Source: Pseudomonadota bacterium
GTDB lineage: Bacteria > Pseudomonadota > Alphaproteobacteria > Rhizobiales > Devosiaceae
Direction of reading: 5' to 3'
DNA: 11,691 bases
Assembly (NCBI GenBank): GCA_023436745.1
Contig: JAEZHZ010000073.1
Span: 1-11,691, forward strand
Positions within the stretch are counted from its first letter, which is position 1. The number at the start of each line of letters is the position of its first letter. Shown in pieces: positions 1 to 6,460 of this stretch. Both the position numbers and the translations under genes were made by a program. The notes under the pieces are model-generated. The model had not been told where the DNA came from. It saw nothing but the letters and a program-made list of their open reading frames with translations, and made no database searches.

Positions 1-143
1 GCCTTGAGGGCAGCAACGGTGGCCGACGACAGCGGCTGGTTGTGGCGATTGTTGTCCGAACGCGGCAGGAACCCGCCGCAGGCGACGAGGCCGAACGCCA
101 CCCAGAGCAGGATCAGCACCGAGAAAAGTTTGCGCAGAAACAC
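1..143 (-). CDS. Putative lipoprotein, N-terminal fragment (possible L,D-transpeptidase)
   Basis: The gene runs off the left edge, so only about 47 N-terminal codons are visible. The chosen start is a GTG at 141-143. It opens a short basic stretch, a run of hydrophobic residues and a lipobox (L-V-A-C, with Cys near residue 22), so the product should be a lipid-anchored exported protein. After the Cys comes a short linker and the segment HNQPLSSATVAALKA. This resembles, from memory, the start of the mature part of Hyphomicrobiales murein L,D-transpeptidases, which cross-link peptidoglycan in the periplasm. The YkuD catalytic domain with its Cys lies outside the window, so the enzyme call is inference. 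There is no strong ribosome binding site before the GTG. It lies downstream of the DUF3108 gene on the same strand, 183 bases away, so it may have its own promoter. Confidence 0.5.
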   Translation of the reverse strand, partial: MFLRKLFSVLILLWVAFGLVACGGFLPRSDNNRHNQPLSSATVAALK

Positions 144-326
144 GACGGAACCCGGGATGTGGTATGCGGCTCGAAGCGGAGCCTGTTTCGCGCAGCATGT
201 ACAGTGCTGGTGAACGAAGCCTTTACCACGAGCGCTTTGGGCCCGGTAGCGGCTGGCCGTACACGCGCATGTGAGTGGATGCTGCCGAATTCCGCCGGTC
301 CGCACCCGCAGACGGCCGCCGGAACC
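144..326. other. Intergenic region between the lipoprotein and DUF3108 genes
   Basis: This 183-base gap separates two minus-strand genes. I see no gene in it and no terminator with a T-run. It should hold the 5' region of the lipoprotein gene. The only structured element noticed is an imperfect inverted repeat at 193-209 (arms CAGCA and TGCTG around a TGTACA core), which could be an operator but is short enough to be chance. Confidence 0.4.
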
Positions 327-1106
327 TCAGTAGGTGAGCTTGGTCAGCACCATGGACAGATCGCCCGAGCCCGTGCCGACGATGGCACGGTAGGGGATGA
401 AGTAGCCGGTGGTGCCGAGCGGGGCGAACCACACCAGCATGCGCTGGCTGTCCGCCAGGTAGTTGGTGATCTCGCTCTGGCTGTAGTGGCCGGAGATCGG
501 ATCATAGTCGAGGCTGCAGAGCACCACGGGGCCCTGGTAGCCAGTGCGGGGGGACGTTGCCTCGTCATTGCCCGCATGGGCCATGCGGATGGTGAACCGC
601 TCGACGCCGGTGAAGATCTCGGCGCGGCGGTTGCAGAGCTCGGCATCGAGGGCGCGCCCGCGCAGCACGAAGGCCGACAGAAAATCCCCGACGCCGGTCA
701 GGTGGCGGCGCTCGAGCGGAATCCGGTCCCAGGTGTCGAGAACCGGCGGGTCCACCTTGAAGGCAGTCACGGCCCGGTTGGCAAAATCGACGCCCACCGT
801 GAAGCGCTCGCCATTGGCGCGAGTCTCGAGGCTGAAGGTGTCGGAGACAAGGCCCGCGCTGGTGAGGGCTCCGCCTGCCTGCGCCGTGGCTGTGCCGCTC
901 GCGACAATGGCGCCGAAGCCGGAGACGCGCGCCGACAGGTCGAGGCTGTAGCGGTTGCCGGTGTCGGCGAGTTCGATATCCATCTGCGCGATGTTGACGC
1001 CGCTGATGGTGACGACATAGCTGGCGCTTGCATTGACCTGGGCCGCCACGGGCGTGGCAGCCAGCAGCGGCAGGGCAAGGAGGCAGGTGAGGACGGAGCG
1101 GATCAC
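327..1106 (-). CDS. DUF3108 domain-containing exported protein
   Basis: The 259-residue product begins with a clear Sec signal peptide: basic M-I-R, a Leu/Ala-rich core, and a likely cleavage after A-A near residue 22. The mature part is a beta-rich, low-lysine protein. It matches my memory of the DUF3108 family in alphaproteobacteria, which includes a repeated 'sYvvtisGv.ia.m.i' start, a central 'vvasGtAtaqaGG' segment and a C-terminal 'PYRAIVGTGSG.L.mVLT' segment. The family's function is unknown; a periplasmic or outer-membrane location is inferred from the signal peptide. There are two cysteines in the mature part (near residues 157 and 197). The start codon is GTG, with no obvious Shine-Dalgarno, and it fits the signal peptide. 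The gene is divergent from rpmB. In related genomes a DUF3108 gene next to rpmB is familiar to me, but I could not check this. Confidence 0.85.
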   Translation of the reverse strand: MIRSVLTCLLALPLLAATPVAAQVNASASYVVTISGVNIAQMDIELADTGNRYSLDLSARVSGFGAIVASGTATAQAGGALTSAGLVSDTFSLETRANGERFTVGVDFANRAVTAFKVDPPVLDTWDRIPLERRHLTGVGDFLSAFVLRGRALDAELCNRRAEIFTGVERFTIRMAHAGNDEATSPRTGYQGPVVLCSLDYDPISGHYSQSEITNYLADSQRMLVWFAPLGTTGYFIPYRAIVGTGSGDLSMVLTKLTY

Positions 1107-1204
1107 GGGGCGCTGGCTTTTCGGACGAATCGGAGTTGCATCGACCTTGCCTTGCGCCGGCGCAGCGTGACAAGGCGCTCGCGGGCGTTTGAGGATCCCG
1201 CGGC

Positions 1205-1233
1205 TTGACGCATCGGCCCGAATTCTCTAGAGA
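1205..1233 (+). promoter_or_regulatory. Predicted rpmB promoter
   Basis: A -35-like TTGACG (1205-1210) is followed after 17 bases by TAGAGA (1228-1233). Alphaproteobacterial sigma-70 promoters often have a strong CTTGAC -35 and a degenerate -10, as here. The predicted start of transcription near 1240 gives rpmB a 5' leader of about 75 bases. The call rests on motif and spacing only. Confidence 0.5.
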
Positions 1234-1254
1234 GCCCGCAGATTTCAAACACAA
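1226..1254 (-). promoter_or_regulatory. Possible DUF3108 promoter sharing the -10 of rpmB
   Basis: On the minus strand, TTGTGT (complement of 1249-1254) is followed after 17 bases by TCTAGA (1226-1231). This -10 candidate is the centre of the perfect palindrome TCTCTAGAGA (1224-1233), so it overlaps the plus-strand -10 of rpmB. Both boxes are only partial matches to consensus. Confidence 0.3.
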
Positions 1255-1262
1255 CCGAGGCC

Positions 1263-1284
1263 CGTAGCGGGGTTCCCCGCCACG
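1263..1284 (+). promoter_or_regulatory. Hairpin in the rpmB 5' leader
   Basis: GCGGGG (1267-1272) and CCCCGC (1275-1280) form a perfect stem, extended by CGT (1263-1265) with ACG (1282-1284) across one A-C mismatch. It lies in the predicted untranslated leader, about 20 bases before the Shine-Dalgarno. It has no T-run, so it is not a typical terminator. It could stabilise the mRNA or take part in autogenous control of this ribosomal protein gene; neither is shown. Confidence 0.4.
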
Positions 1285-1315
1285 TAGGACCTTTACACAA
1301 ACAGGATATCTGCAA

Positions 1316-1600
1316 ATGGCTCGTCGCTGCGAACTCACCGGCAAGGGCGTCATGGTTGGCAACAACGTGTCGCACGCCCTGAACCGTACCCGCCGCCGGT
1401 TCCTCCCCAACCTGCTCAACGTGACCCTGCTGTCCGAAGCGCTCGATCGCCCGGTCAAGCTGCGCGTGTCGGCTGCGGCGCTGCGCACCGTCGAGCATCG
1501 CGGTGGCCTCGATGCCTTCCTGCTGAAGCAGGACGATGCGGACCTGTCCCCGCTGGCCCTTGGTATCAAGAAGGAAATCCGCGCCGCTCTGGCCAGCTGA
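1316..1600 (+). CDS. rpmB: Large ribosomal subunit protein bL28
   Basis: This 94-residue basic protein is bL28, a component of the 50S subunit that binds 23S rRNA. The N-terminus MARRCELTGKGVMVGNNVSHA is the hallmark of the family, followed by N-R-T-R-R-R-F-x-P-N-L. The length, with a C-terminal tail past the core, is usual for alphaproteobacteria (many other bacterial L28 proteins are nearer 60-80 residues). Only one Cys (residue 5) is seen, so it is the zinc-ribbon-free form. The ATG has an AGGA Shine-Dalgarno at 1303-1306, 9 bases upstream. A strong intrinsic terminator follows, so rpmB appears to be a single-gene transcription unit with its own promoter. Confidence 0.97.
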   Translation: MARRCELTGKGVMVGNNVSHALNRTRRRFLPNLLNVTLLSEALDRPVKLRVSAAALRTVEHRGGLDAFLLKQDDADLSPLALGIKKEIRAALAS

Positions 1601-1624
1601 TTTCCCACGAGGGATGAACGAATT

Positions 1625-1662
1625 GGCCGCGCGGGTGGTAAACACCCCGCGGCCTTTGTTTT
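1625..1662 (+). terminator. Rho-independent terminator of rpmB
   Basis: A long GC stem pairs the arm starting GGCCGCG at 1625 with the arm ending GCGGCC at 1654, with one bulged base and a GTAAA loop. It is followed directly by TTTGTTTT. It lies 25 bases after the rpmB stop codon. This is the clearest intrinsic terminator in the window. Confidence 0.9.
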
Positions 1663-1735
1663 GGGCCACAAGGTTCAAGACGAACATGCCGCACCGGTCT
1701 GATGCCGGCCCGCGGTCACATAGAGGTGCATTCTG

Positions 1736-2368
1736 ATGCTTGCTCGCTTCGGGGCGGCCGTTGCCGCCATGGTCGCGGTGGTCGCCGCGTCCAACATTCT
1801 CGTCCAGTACCCCTTCGCGGTCCAGCTCGGGCCGGTGAACCTCGGCGACATCCTCACCTGGGGCGCGTGGACCTATCCGGTGGCCTCCCTCGTCACCGAC
1901 ATCACCAACCGCGTGTTCGGCCCCGCCAGGGCGCGGCTTGCAGTCGTTGCCGGTTTCGCGGTGGCGGTGGTGCTGTCCATCTGGCTCGCGACGCCCCGCA
2001 TCGCGCTCGCCTCCGGCACGGCGTTCCTTGCCGCGCAGTTCCTCGACATCTCCATCTTCCACCGGCTGCGGAACGGGGCCTGGTGGCAGGCGCCGATGTT
2101 CTCCTCGCTGGTCAGCTCCGCCCTCGACACGCTGATCTTCTTCAGCCTCGCCATGGCTCCGGTGTTCGGGGGGCTCGATCTGCTGTTCGGCATGGAGGAT
2201 TCCTCGCTGCCGTTCCCGACGCCGCTTCTGGGCGTCGGCTTCGAGGTGCCGCTGTGGGTGTCGCTGGCGCTGGGAGACTTCCTGGTGAAGCTGCTGCTCG
2301 CCGTGCTGTTGCTGGCCCCCTACCGCAGCCTGCGCAGCTGGCTCGCCGGGCGGGCTGTTGCGGCCTAG
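1736..2368 (+). CDS. yhhQ: Queuosine precursor transporter, VUT (YhhQ) family
   Basis: This 210-residue integral membrane protein has about six hydrophobic segments. Diagnostic VUT-family motifs are ASNILVQ (18-24), TWGAWTYPVASLVTDITNR (41-59), FLAAQFLDISIF (97-108) and WWQAPMFSSLVSSALDTLIFF (116-136). Family members take up preQ0 or preQ1, the 7-deazaguanine precursors of queuosine in tRNA, across the inner membrane. The substrate here is inferred from the family. The start is an ATG with AGAGG at 1722-1726, 9 bases upstream. No queuosine genes flank it and no preQ1 riboswitch is recognised in the 73-base leader. It follows the rpmB terminator, so it needs its own promoter, which I could not place. 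Its TAG stop overlaps the stop of the convergent esterase gene. Confidence 0.88.
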   Translation: MLARFGAAVAAMVAVVAASNILVQYPFAVQLGPVNLGDILTWGAWTYPVASLVTDITNRVFGPARARLAVVAGFAVAVVLSIWLATPRIALASGTAFLAAQFLDISIFHRLRNGAWWQAPMFSSLVSSALDTLIFFSLAMAPVFGGLDLLFGMEDSSLPFPTPLLGVGFEVPLWVSLALGDFLVKLLLAVLLLAPYRSLRSWLAGRAVAA

Positions 2369-3360
2369 TCCCCGGGCAGCGCGAACTCCAGCAGGATGCT
2401 GCGCTGCCATTCGTTGAAATTGTTGTCCGAGCCGATGAGGATGCGGGTCTCGCCGCCGGGAGCGGTGTGCACCGCGACCGATTCCATGTTGTCGATGTCA
2501 CCGCCGCCGGCCGCCAGCAGCAGTTCGCCGTGCATCAGGTTGCCGGCGCGGACTTCGGCGGCTGGTACGCGGCGCAGTTCCATGCGGAAGGTGAAGAGCG
2601 AGATGCCGCGCTCGAGCACCAGCAGTTCGCCATTGGGCAGGAATGCGCAGTCGCTGGGGTTCACCACCTCGGAGTTGGCATAGGCGACCGGCCCCTTGTC
2701 CGCATCGCCCAGGAACCAGCCGCGGTGGTTGCCATCCTCATCGAGGATGTTCTCGGCCAGCAGCAGCGTCGAGCCGGCGATGGGGGAGGCCGGGGGTGCA
2801 ATGCACACCGATTCCAGCGTCTCGTTGGTGCGGGTGTCGCTCAGCCAGTCGGGGATCGTCACTTCGCGCGCCGGACCGCCGGGAACGCCGTCGGTGAGGG
2901 CGAAGTCGGCAACCCGCGTCAGGTGCTCGAAGCCGACGCGGATGCCGACTGGCACGCCGTCGCGCAGGATGGTGTCGGCGCCTTCTGCGTCCTTGGCGTA
3001 CTGGCGGGGCAGGATGTCGCCGCTGGAATTGCGCATCGGCTCGATGGTGACGCCGATGAAGCCGAACAGCCGGCCGGCGTCGTCATAGGCCAGGCGGCCG
3101 GAGACGAAATTGCCCCGGTCGGTGACGAAGACCACCTGCTGCTCCCTGCCGGTGATGGCAAGGGAGGAGAGGCCGCCGAACGTGTCGTCCTGCGCGCGCA
3201 TGGCGATGCCGCCGCGGAAGATCAGTCCGTCGACCGGCTGGTCGAGGCCGGCGCCCTTGAGGCTGGTGATCTGGGTGGAGCGCACGGCGACCTCCACCGC
3301 TGCAGCGGGCCAGGCCAGCGCCAGCAGGACAAGTACCGCCGCGGCGCCGCCAAGCCTCAT
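2365..3360 (-). CDS. Secreted esterase-like activity of phytase family protein
   Basis: The 331-residue product starts with a Sec signal peptide (Leu/Ala-rich core, probable cleavage after AAA near residue 21). The mature part matches the phytase-like esterase domain (PF13449), which forms a beta-propeller-like fold. Supporting segments are FGGLSSLAI (61-69), the V-F-V-T-D-R-G-N-F block near 77-85, 'NETLESVCIAP' near 178, 'NPSDCAFLPNGELLVLERG' in the third quarter, and 'DNMESVAV' and 'LIGSDNNFN' near the C-terminus. The true substrate in this family is uncertain, and phytase activity should not be assumed. The ATG overlaps the cobT stop as ATGA, so translation is probably coupled to cobT. Its TAG stop shares CTAG with the convergent transporter gene. 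A link to cobalamin is not evident from the sequence. Confidence 0.85.
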   Translation of the reverse strand: MRLGGAAAVLVLLALAWPAAAVEVAVRSTQITSLKGAGLDQPVDGLIFRGGIAMRAQDDTFGGLSSLAITGREQQVVFVTDRGNFVSGRLAYDDAGRLFGFIGVTIEPMRNSSGDILPRQYAKDAEGADTILRDGVPVGIRVGFEHLTRVADFALTDGVPGGPAREVTIPDWLSDTRTNETLESVCIAPPASPIAGSTLLLAENILDEDGNHRGWFLGDADKGPVAYANSEVVNPSDCAFLPNGELLVLERGISLFTFRMELRRVPAAEVRAGNLMHGELLLAAGGGDIDNMESVAVHTAPGGETRILIGSDNNFNEWQRSILLEFALPGD

Positions 3361-5246
3361 GCCCGTCCGCGCCTTCGCGTCTGGGCCGGCAACTCCTCAT
3401 CGAACAGGGCTGCGAGTTCGTCGGTGAGGGCGCCGGCCAGTTCCTCGGCGTCGAGCAGGGTCACGGCGCGGCGGTAGTACCGCGTGACGTCGTGGCCGAT
3501 GCCCACGGCCACCAGCTGGATCGGCGAACGGGTCTCGATATCCTCGATCACCTGACGCAGATGCGCCTCGAGATAGTTGCCGGCGTTGACCGACTGGGTG
3601 GAATCGTCCACCGGCGCGCCATCGGAGATGACCATCAGGATGCGGCGCTGTTCGGGGCGGGCCATCAGGCGCTTGCGCGCCCATTCCAGCGCCTCGCCGT
3701 CGATGTTCTCCTTGAGCAGCCCCTCGCGCATCATCAGCCCCAGATTGCGCCGGGCATGGCGCCATGGTTCGTCGGCGCCCTTGTAGATGATGTGGCGGAT
3801 GTCATTGACGCGGCCCGGATTGGGTGGCCGGCCGGCCTCGAGCCAGGCCTCGCGGGACTTCCCGCCCTTCCAGGCGCGGGTGGTGAAGCCAAGAATCTCG
3901 ACCTTGACGCCGCAGCGCTCGAGCGTGCGGGCAAGGATGTCGCCGCAGATGGCGGCGATGGTGATCGGCCGGCCGCGCATCGAGCCGGAATTGTCGATCA
4001 GCAGCGTCACCACGGTGTCGCGGAAGTCGGTGTCGTTCTCGACCTTGAAGCTCAGCGCCTGCAGCGGGTCGGTCACCACGCGGGTGAGGCGGGCGGTATC
4101 GAGCAGGCCTTCCTCGAGGTCGAACTGCCAGCTGCGGTTCTGCTTGGCCATCAGGCGGCGCTGCAGCTTGTTGGCCAGCCGGGCGACGGCGCCGGCAAGG
4201 TTCTCAAGCTGCTTGTCGAGCAGGGCGCGCAACTGGTCGAGCTCGTCGGGCGGGCACAGCTCGGCCGCCTTGACGATCTCGTCGAACTTGGTGGTGAACA
4301 CCTTGTAGTTGAACTGATTGGAAAGCTGGGTGCCGCCATCCTTGGCGGGCGGCGGCATCGGCGCATCCTCGCCGGCCTCGGCTTCCTGATCCTCGTCGGA
4401 ATCGGCCATGTCCGATTCCATCCCCTCGACGTCGCCGGTTTCCTCGCTGTCGCCGGCCTGCTGGTCGTCGGAGGCGTCTTCGCTCTCGCTTTCGCCCTCA
4501 CCCTGTTCAGGCGCCTTGTCGGCGTTCTCGCCGTTCTCCGGCTCCTGGTTCTCGTCGGTCCGCTCGCTGTCATCCGAAGGGTCGTCGAGTTCGCTCTCGG
4601 GCACCAGATTGAGGTCGCGAAGCAGCGCCTTGGCAGCCTGGCCGAACTTGTCCTGGTCTTCGTAGAGGCCGAGCAGTCTTTCGAGGGAGTCTCCGCCCTT
4701 GTTCTCGATCTCGTCGCGCCACAGGTCGACAAGCGCGTGACCCGAGGGCGGGATCGGCACGCCGCCGAGTTTCTCGCGCAGCACGAGCCCCAGTGCCTCG
4801 GCGATCGGGGCATCGCCCTTGTCGTCCACCTCGGCGAGGTTAGCCCGGAACAGGCGGTCTTCCAGCATCTCGCTGATATTGCCGACCATGCCCGGCATGC
4901 GCACGCAGCCAAGCGATTCCACCCGCGCCTGCTCCAGCGCGTCGAAGGCCGCGCGGGCCATCGGGTCCATCGGGCTGCGCTTGCGGTGGGTGGTAGGGTC
5001 GTGGCTGGCGAGGCGCATCGCCATGGCGTCGCCCTGCCCGCGGGCGATGGCGATGTCGCGCCGGGTCGGCAACCGCGGCAGGTTGGCGAGGCGCGCCTTG
5101 TCCGAGGTCAGCAGCGGGCGGTCGGCGGTAAAGGTGACTTCCACGTCGGGCTTGCCGCCGATGGCGCGCACGGTCGCACCGATCGCCGCCTTGAAGGGCT
5201 GGGTGGTGTCGGGCTTGTTGGCCTTGCTGCGCGGGGGCTGTGCCAT
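3357..5246 (-). CDS. cobT: Cobaltochelatase subunit CobT
   Basis: CobT (629 residues) forms with CobS the ATP-driven chaperone-like complex that powers CobN to insert Co2+ into hydrogenobyrinic acid a,c-diamide in aerobic cobalamin synthesis in the cytoplasm. The N-terminal 215 residues are the CobT-specific region. A very acidic, Asp/Glu/Ser-rich linker spans about 216-295. A C-terminal von Willebrand A domain starts near 405, with the MIDAS motif D418-x-S420-x-S422 in LLIDNSGSMRGRP and SDGAP at 541-545. Length and layout fit alphaproteobacterial CobT. The gene lies downstream of cobS on the same strand, 126 bases away, with a REP-like element between them. The ATG at 5246 gives the expected N-terminus, though no strong Shine-Dalgarno is seen. 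cobN is not in the window. Confidence 0.96.
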   Translation of the reverse strand: MAQPPRSKANKPDTTQPFKAAIGATVRAIGGKPDVEVTFTADRPLLTSDKARLANLPRLPTRRDIAIARGQGDAMAMRLASHDPTTHRKRSPMDPMARAAFDALEQARVESLGCVRMPGMVGNISEMLEDRLFRANLAEVDDKGDAPIAEALGLVLREKLGGVPIPPSGHALVDLWRDEIENKGGDSLERLLGLYEDQDKFGQAAKALLRDLNLVPESELDDPSDDSERTDENQEPENGENADKAPEQGEGESESEDASDDQQAGDSEETGDVEGMESDMADSDEDQEAEAGEDAPMPPPAKDGGTQLSNQFNYKVFTTKFDEIVKAAELCPPDELDQLRALLDKQLENLAGAVARLANKLQRRLMAKQNRSWQFDLEEGLLDTARLTRVVTDPLQALSFKVENDTDFRDTVVTLLIDNSGSMRGRPITIAAICGDILARTLERCGVKVEILGFTTRAWKGGKSREAWLEAGRPPNPGRVNDIRHIIYKGADEPWRHARRNLGLMMREGLLKENIDGEALEWARKRLMARPEQRRILMVISDGAPVDDSTQSVNAGNYLEAHLRQVIEDIETRSPIQLVAVGIGHDVTRYYRRAVTLLDAEELAGALTDELAALFDEELPAQTRRRGRA

Positions 5247-5270
5247 GGTTCAGGTGCCTTGATGGCCGAG

Positions 5271-5359
5271 ACCTCGTGGTTCGACAAGCTCACCATGAGG
5301 TCTACGAGACAACGCAGGGTTCACGGAAGACCCCGCCCCGAGCTTGTCGAAGGGCGAGG
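5271..5359. repeat. REP/BIME-like pair of hairpins between cobS and cobT
   Basis: Two hairpins, each with a 13-base loop, face each other. The first pairs ACCTCGTGG (5271-5279) with CCATGAGGT (5293-5301), all paired if one G-T is allowed. The second pairs CCCCGCCC (5331-5338) with GGGCGAGG (5352-5359) with one mismatch. The loops contain an exact 12-base inverted repeat: TTCGACAAGCTC (5280-5291) and GAGCTTGTCGAA (5340-5351). From memory this core is a widespread intergenic repeat in alphaproteobacteria. The layout is that of a bacterial interspersed mosaic element. Lying inside the cobST message, it could affect stability or relative expression of cobS and cobT. Confidence 0.8.
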
Positions 5360-5372
5360 CCGTGCGCCTGGA

Positions 5373-6356
5373 CTACGCCGTGACGGCGAGGTTGGCGGAG
5401 GATTCGGGCAGGTCTTCGCCGAACACGCGCTGGTAGAACTCGGCGACCACAGGGCGCTCGAGCTCGTCGCACTTGTTAAGGAAGGTCAGCCGGAAGGCAA
5501 AGCCCACGTCGCCACCGAAGATCTGGGTATTCTCGGCCCAGGTGATCACCGTACGCGGCGACATGACGGTCGACAGGTCGCCGTTGATGAAGGCCGAGCG
5601 GGTGAGATCGGCAAGGCGCACCATGTTGGCGACCAGCTTGCGGCCCTGCTCGGAGGCGTCGAACGACTTGTTCTTGGCGAGGACGATGCCGACTTCCTTC
5701 TCGTGCGGCAGGTAGTTCAGCGTGGTCACGATCGACCAGCGGTCCATCTGGCCCTGGTTGATCTGCTGGGTGCCGTGGTAGAGGCCGGAAGTATCGCCCA
5801 GACCAATGGTATTGGTGGTGGCGAAGAGCCGGAATGCCGGGTGCGGGATGATCACGCGGTTCTGGTCGAGCAGCGTCAGGCGACCGGACTGCTCAAGCAC
5901 GCGCTGGATCACGAACATCACGTCCGGGCGGCCGGCGTCGTATTCGTCAAAGACCAGCGCGACATTGTTCTGCACTGCCCAGGGCAGGATGCCGTCGCGG
6001 AACTCGGTGACCTGCTTGCCGTCCTTGAGCACGATCGCGTCCTTGCCGACGAGATCGATGCGCGACACGTGCGAGTCGAGGTTGACGCGCACCAGCGGCC
6101 AGTTGAGCCGGGCGGCGACCTGTTCGATATGGGTCGACTTGCCGGTGCCGTGGTAGCCCTGCACCATCACGCGACGGTTGAAGGCGAAGCCGGCGAGGAT
6201 GGCGAGGGTGGTGTTGCGGTCGAACAGGTAGTCCGGATCGACGGGCGGCACGTGCCCGTTGGGCTCGCTATACCCCTTCACCACCAGGTCGGTGTCGATG
6301 CCGAACAGTTCCCGCGCCTGGTACTCGGTGTCGGGCAGGTTGGCGAATTCAGTCAT
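5373..6356 (-). CDS. cobS: Cobaltochelatase subunit CobS (AAA+ ATPase)
   Basis: CobS is the MoxR-type AAA+ ATPase of the aerobic cobaltochelatase. It assembles with CobT and energises CobN. The 327-residue length is normal. Visible motifs are Walker A GYHGTGKS (67-74), Walker B in VALVFDEYD (132-140), a sensor-1-like ATTN (179-182) and an SPRT segment near 266. The N-terminal segment with ARELFGIDTDL is also typical of CobS. The ATG at 6356 is preceded by an AAGAG-like Shine-Dalgarno about 9 bases upstream. It is the first gene of the cobS-cobT-esterase unit, with a short leader that contains a hairpin. The upstream J-domain gene is on the same strand, 104 bases away, so read-through from it is possible. 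Confidence 0.97.
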   Translation of the reverse strand: MTEFANLPDTEYQARELFGIDTDLVVKGYSEPNGHVPPVDPDYLFDRNTTLAILAGFAFNRRVMVQGYHGTGKSTHIEQVAARLNWPLVRVNLDSHVSRIDLVGKDAIVLKDGKQVTEFRDGILPWAVQNNVALVFDEYDAGRPDVMFVIQRVLEQSGRLTLLDQNRVIIPHPAFRLFATTNTIGLGDTSGLYHGTQQINQGQMDRWSIVTTLNYLPHEKEVGIVLAKNKSFDASEQGRKLVANMVRLADLTRSAFINGDLSTVMSPRTVITWAENTQIFGGDVGFAFRLTFLNKCDELERPVVAEFYQRVFGEDLPESSANLAVTA

Positions 6357-6391
6357 TGTATCGGCTCTTGTCAGAACGGAAGTGGCGGGAA

Positions 6392-6407
6392 CCGCGAAGT
6401 TTCGCGG
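6392..6407 (-). promoter_or_regulatory. Hairpin in the cobS 5' leader
   Basis: CCGCGAA (6392-6398) and TTCGCGG (6401-6407) form a perfect 7-bp inverted repeat with two bases between. It lies 36 bases before the cobS start, just downstream on the minus strand of a -10-like TATAGA (complement of 6411-6416). It may be an RNA hairpin or a repressor operator near the cobS promoter. It lacks a T-run in either direction. Confidence 0.35.
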
Positions 6408-6460
6408 CGCTCTATAGCAGCTATGTGACGGTGGCGGTAGAGTTGGACACCCCGGCTGGC

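Noticed and set aside
42..1208. A 388-codon plus-strand frame antisense to DUF3108
   Set aside because: The minus-strand product has a signal peptide and family resemblance. The plus product is low-complexity and lacks a Shine-Dalgarno.
1663..1735. preQ1 riboswitch upstream of the queuosine-precursor transporter
   Set aside because: The leader has only a short CCGG-type hairpin. The conserved preQ1-I core and A-rich tail are absent, and no class II layout was recognised.
1103..2410. A 435-codon minus-strand frame across rpmB and the transporter gene
   Set aside because: It is antisense to two certain genes and rich in Arg/Gln/Gly/His repeats without a domain.
1702..3477. A 591-codon plus-strand frame across the transporter and esterase genes
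   Set aside because: It runs out of frame over the VUT gene and antisense to the esterase gene, with Arg/Ala/Gly-rich composition typical of GC-driven shadows.
3357..6356. AAA+ (MoxR-like) plus VWA pair as a defence or stress system
   Set aside because: CobS and CobT belong to the same broad MoxR/VWA class, but length, acidic linker and family-specific segments identify cobaltochelatase subunits.
3492..6428. A 978-codon plus-strand open frame antisense to cobT and cobS
   Set aside because: It is the complement of two well-identified genes. Its product is Gly/Ala/Val/Arg/His-rich with no domain, as expected from high-GC third-position bias.
6357..6460. Cobalamin riboswitch upstream of cobS
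   Set aside because: A GCCACT hexamer resembles the start of the B12 box, but the following base is wrong and 104 bases is too short for the conserved fold.
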